From Bacteroidaceae bacterium (GTDB taxonomy: Bacteria; Bacteroidota; Bacteroidia; Bacteroidales; Bacteroidaceae), in NCBI GenBank assembly GCA_017469525.1, contig JAFUGG010000045.1:1-64000 (forward strand): a stretch of 64,000 nt of DNA, in the 5' to 3' direction. Position 1 is the stretch's first letter, and the number at the start of each line of letters is the position of its first letter. Position numbers and translations under genes: made by a program. A model generated the notes under the pieces. The model was given only the letters and a program-made list of their open reading frames with translations. It searched no databases and was not told where the DNA came from. Positions 61,340-64,000 of this stretch are shown in pieces.

Positions 61340-63283
61340 TTATTCTTCGTTATACTTGTCGAGCAGTTTCACGATGCGCATGATGCCTGAGACGTTCATG
61401 GCGAAGCTGATGGCGCCACGTCCGTGGAAGGGCGGGTTGCCGTCGAAGAGCTCAGGTATCGTGCCGATGCAATGGTAGAAGAGTTCTTCTTCGTAGCCCA
61501 CGAGCAGGCGGTCCACATAGCTCAGCTTGCTCATTCGGAATATCTTCAGGCACGCTTCCATGTAGAAGGCGGCAAGCCAAGGCCAAGCGGTTCCCTGATG
61601 GTAGGCATAGTCGCGTTGCACTTGCGGGCCGACGTACATGGGGTTGTAGCCGTGGCTTTTCGGCGAAAGCGAGCGCATGCCTTTCGGCGTGATGAGTTCC
61701 TTCGTGCAATAGTCGAGCACGCTCTTCTGCTGCACTCTGTCGAGGGGAGAGTAGTCGAGCGCGACGGCGAAAATCATGTTGGGGCGCACGTCGTAGTCGC
61801 GATAGCCATCGACGCAGTAGTCGCACAAGTAGCCGTATTCGTTGTAGAACATCGGAGCGAAGTTCTTCTGGCAGAGCTGGGCAGCTGCCTCGAGTTGCTT
61901 GATGAACTTCTTGTCCTTCTTCTGTCTGCACACCTCGGCGCTGAACATCAGGGCGTTGTACCAAAGAGCATTTATCTCGACGATGAAGCCTGTGCGCGGC
62001 ACGATGGGATGCCCGCCGGCTGTGCTGTTCATCCAGGTCACAGCCTTGTCTCTGCCTTCGCAGCTGACGAGGCCGTTCTTCTCGACGTGGAAGTTGGGAT
62101 GCTTACCTGCGCGAAGCCATTCCATGATGTCCCAAAGCAGATGACCATATTTCTCGATGCACTTATCCATTGAGACGAAGTTGGCATATTGCTGGATGCA
62201 CCATACGGCCCAAAGTAATACATCGGGGTGTTCTATCTCGGTGACGCTGACGCTGAGAGGCTTGCCTTCGATGAATTCGCGGATGGCTTTCTCGGCTGTG
62301 TGCATCACGGCCTCGAACTTGTCCACCTCGTTATTGGTGAGCGTCAGGCCCGGCAGCGAGACGAACATGTCCCTTGCCCTGCATTTGAACCACGGGTAGC
62401 CTGCCAGCACATAGTCTTCGTGCTCTCGATGCACGAAGAACTGGTGGGCGCTGTTGACGAGAGTGTTATAGAAGTTGTCGCGAGGCGTGCGGACGCTTAC
62501 CTCGAAGTCGGCAAGCTCGGCCAGCGTGTCGGTATTGATTTCTTCCAATCCTGCCGAGAAGACTACGCTCTCGCCCTTCTTGATGTGGAACTCAAAGTAA
62601 CCGGGCACATAGAGATCCTCCGTAGATGCGTAGCCGCGTTCCTGTTCCTTCGGGTACTCCAATCCGCGGTACCAGTCGGGACGGAACACGAACTCGTTCT
62701 CCTTGTTTATCTGCATGTAGAGCGTAGGATAACCGTGGTACATGCAAGTCGATATGCCGTTCTGCACGAGGTCGTAGTGTCTGTTCACGCCGGCATTCTC
62801 GTGCGTGAACTCGCGGACGCTGCGGAAAGCCAGGAAGGGCTGCAGGCGAAGCGTCGTCTCAGAGTGGGCATCGACCAAAGTGTAACGGATGATGAGGCGG
62901 TCCTCGAAGTGCTGGAACATCATCTCCCTCTTGAGGATGACGCCGCCCACACGGTAGATGGTGGTGGGCACCTGCAGGGAGTCGAACTCACGGATGTACT
63001 TGTGTCCGCGAGGGCTGAAGTTGTCTCCGTTGTACTTGTGAAGGCCAAGATTGAACTCGGCACCGTGCTGAATGACCGTCGCATCAAGGCTCGACAGGAG
63101 GACATGGTTTTCGTCGTCCAGTTCAGGCACAGGCACCACGAGCAACCCATGGTACTTGCGCGTGTTACAGTCCACGATTGTCGTGCAGCTGTAAGCACCC
63201 GAACGGTTCGAGCGGAGCACCTCCTTGGGCAGCGACTCGCGCAGGTTCGTCATCAGCGTCTTATCGAAACGTAAATAGCTCAT
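61340..63283 (-). CDS. Glycogen debranching enzyme (amylo-alpha-1,6-glucosidase)
   Basis: This 647-aa protein has a GDE N-terminal beta domain (about 20-230; NRSGAYSCTTIVDCNTRKYHGLLV) and an (alpha/alpha)6 catalytic domain (about 270-640; AGYPWFKCRARDMFVSLPGL, FIVEINALWYNAL, HQGTAWPWLAAFY). It removes alpha-1,6 branches from cytoplasmic glycogen. First gene of the glycogen operon. A 560-bp spacer separates it from the divergent Crp-like gene. Confidence 0.94.
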   Translation of the reverse strand: MSYLRFDKTLMTNLRESLPKEVLRSNRSGAYSCTTIVDCNTRKYHGLLVVPVPELDDENHVLLSSLDATVIQHGAEFNLGLHKYNGDNFSPRGHKYIREFDSLQVPTTIYRVGGVILKREMMFQHFEDRLIIRYTLVDAHSETTLRLQPFLAFRSVREFTHENAGVNRHYDLVQNGISTCMYHGYPTLYMQINKENEFVFRPDWYRGLEYPKEQERGYASTEDLYVPGYFEFHIKKGESVVFSAGLEEINTDTLAELADFEVSVRTPRDNFYNTLVNSAHQFFVHREHEDYVLAGYPWFKCRARDMFVSLPGLTLTNNEVDKFEAVMHTAEKAIREFIEGKPLSVSVTEIEHPDVLLWAVWCIQQYANFVSMDKCIEKYGHLLWDIMEWLRAGKHPNFHVEKNGLVSCEGRDKAVTWMNSTAGGHPIVPRTGFIVEINALWYNALMFSAEVCRQKKDKKFIKQLEAAAQLCQKNFAPMFYNEYGYLCDYCVDGYRDYDVRPNMIFAVALDYSPLDRVQQKSVLDYCTKELITPKGMRSLSPKSHGYNPMYVGPQVQRDYAYHQGTAWPWLAAFYMEACLKIFRMSKLSYVDRLLVGYEEELFYHCIGTIPELFDGNPPFHGRGAISFAMNVSGIMRIVKLLDKYNEE

Positions 63284-63532
63284 ATATTTTAATTAATTCA
63301 AATATCGGAGTAAATCAATTCAAAACGTTTATCTGCTTGTAAAATTACACAATTTCTTTCAACCTACGAAACTTTTCTTGCATATTTTACTCCAAGAAAG
63401 ACAAATAAGACATAAAAAGATGTTGTTGGACACAAAATAGGCCTTCACTTTTCTCAATGAAAGCTTTCTTTTGCATCAAAACAGGGTTGTGTCGCAAATG
63501 TTGTTCTATGTTCACTTAATCCCAACGTCGCA
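63284..63532. other. Non-coding spacer upstream of the glycogen operon
   Basis: AT-rich region presumably holding the minus-strand promoter of the debranching gene; no consensus -7/-33 pair was recognised with confidence. No gene seen. Confidence 0.4.
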
Positions 63533-63720
63533 TCGGCCGAAGACCTGCAGATGTATGGCCGAAGAGCTACAGGGCGTTGCCAGACGCTCCACAGGGCTAT
63601 GCTCTTCTGCACGGATGGGATTGCATCTTCAGACGTGTCGCCATACAATTAGGGACACGTCGTTATGCGAATAGGGACGCGTCGTTATACGAACAGGGAC
63701 GCGTCGTTCTCCAGCGAGGC
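63533..63720. repeat. Long, partly decayed 22-bp-period array
   Basis: Well-kept units at 63643, 63665 and 63687 (agggacacgtcgtt, agggacgcgtcgtt) are preceded by progressively diverged units back to 63533, with starts near 63621, 63599, 63577 and 63555. The core of the clear units is gacgcgtc. It lies in a divergent spacer. Confidence 0.75.
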
Positions 63721-63769
63721 TGCTGAGGCTTTAATTCGGCTCACACTTCAACAAATTTCGCCCTCCATA

Positions 63770-63821
63770 TTCAAATTTTCACTTTTCACTTTTCTCTTTT
63801 CACTTAAAAGTCGTACCTTTG
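63770..63821 (+). promoter_or_regulatory. Promoter of the Crp/Fnr-like gene with heptad tract
   Basis: TACCTTTG at 63814-63821 is the -7 box, 22 bp before the ATG. Tandem cttttca heptamers at about 63776-63806 occupy the -33 region, and no TTTG is present. Confidence 0.6.
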
Positions 63822-63843
63822 TGCTGTAAAACATACGAAAACG

Positions 63844-64000
63844 ATGATTAAGAAAGAAGAAGTGCTTGCGAAACTGCCTGATTTGGACGGTGCACTCTCG
63901 CAGGACCAGCGCGAACAGGTGCTTGCCAGTATGCAGGTGCGCACTTACCGTAAGAACGAACTCATCTATGCCGAGGGCGACATCCCGTCGCACATGCTTT
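63844..64000 (+). CDS. Crp/Fnr-family regulator, N-terminal fragment
   Basis: The window ends 52 codons into this gene. The visible sequence (MIKKEEVLAKLPDLDGALS, then VRTYRKNELIYAEGDIPSHM) matches the start of the cyclic-nucleotide-binding beta barrel of Crp/Fnr regulators. The C-terminal helix-turn-helix lies beyond the window. It is divergent from the glycogen operon. Confidence 0.8.
   Translation, partial: MIKKEEVLAKLPDLDGALSQDQREQVLASMQVRTYRKNELIYAEGDIPSHML

Overview
The window reads as chromosomal DNA from a member of the Bacteroidota, order Bacteroidales, most likely Prevotellaceae or a close relative. The evidence is the repeated Bacteroidetes-type -7 promoter box (TAnnTTTG, sometimes with a TTTG -33 box 19-20 bp upstream), a BspA-type leucine-rich-repeat surface protein, FAS1 and DUF1080 families, a TPR-histidine kinase, the purH-mreBCD-mrdA-rodA cluster, and a GH57/glycosyltransferase/debranching-enzyme glycogen operon. 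No phage, plasmid, transposase or CRISPR array is visible. About 46 real genes are packed into operons with frequent ATGA overlaps.

Layout. The window opens at the 3' end of an rRNA operon (5S rRNA and terminator), then a BspA-like protein, a TPR-histidine kinase/LuxR response regulator pair, a eukaryote-like (CAD-type) carB behind a leader-ORF/terminator attenuator, and a GT4 glycosyltransferase. From 12.6 to 17.1 kb a secreted repeat protein and a multidomain sulfatase share a novel-looking module. From 17.2 to 21.1 kb lie an RlpA-like protein and a Wza/BY-kinase capsule export pair. A FAS1 lipoprotein is followed by the minus-strand cell-shape operon (rodA, mrdA, mreD, mreC, mreB) with a short purH upstream. 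From 30.4 to 36.6 kb are a Tat-exported Gfo/Idh/MocA oxidoreductase with a DUF1080 protein, an epimerase and a SWIM-SNF2 helicase. An acyl-ligase/ACP/acyltransferase fusion and a HlyIII protein follow, then rubrerythrin, a uracil-DNA-glycosylase-like protein, an ECF sigma operon, and a stress/repair cluster (MGMT-like, DUF4298, lipoprotein, AlkD, Pif1-like helicase, SodB). After a membrane protein/winged-helix pair and pdxST comes a partner-switching module (SpoIIE phosphatase, STAS, SLC13 transporter). The window closes with an acyltransferase, a ThiD-AraC fusion, the glycogen operon and the start of a Crp/Fnr-type regulator.

The most unusual content is repetitive, not genic. (1) At least seven intergenic sites carry short arrays with a strict 22-bp period. 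Each unit has a palindromic core (for example TCTGCAGA, GACGCGTC, TTTGGCCAAA, CCCATGCATGGG), but the unit sequence differs from site to site. (2) GC-rich palindromic elements of one loose family sit in frame inside or at the ends of at least seven protein genes (GT4, SNF2 helicase, UDG-like, sodB, a membrane protein, pdxT, thiD-araC), resembling in principle the palindromic elements of Rickettsia. (3) AT-rich heptanucleotide tandem repeats sit at gene junctions and sometimes supply start or stop codons. (4) Two diverged copies of a roughly 0.4-kb intergenic element have exactly the same 361-bp spacing between their conserved ends. I do not recognise (1) or (4) as named families. No searches could be run, so all family calls rest on reading the translations.
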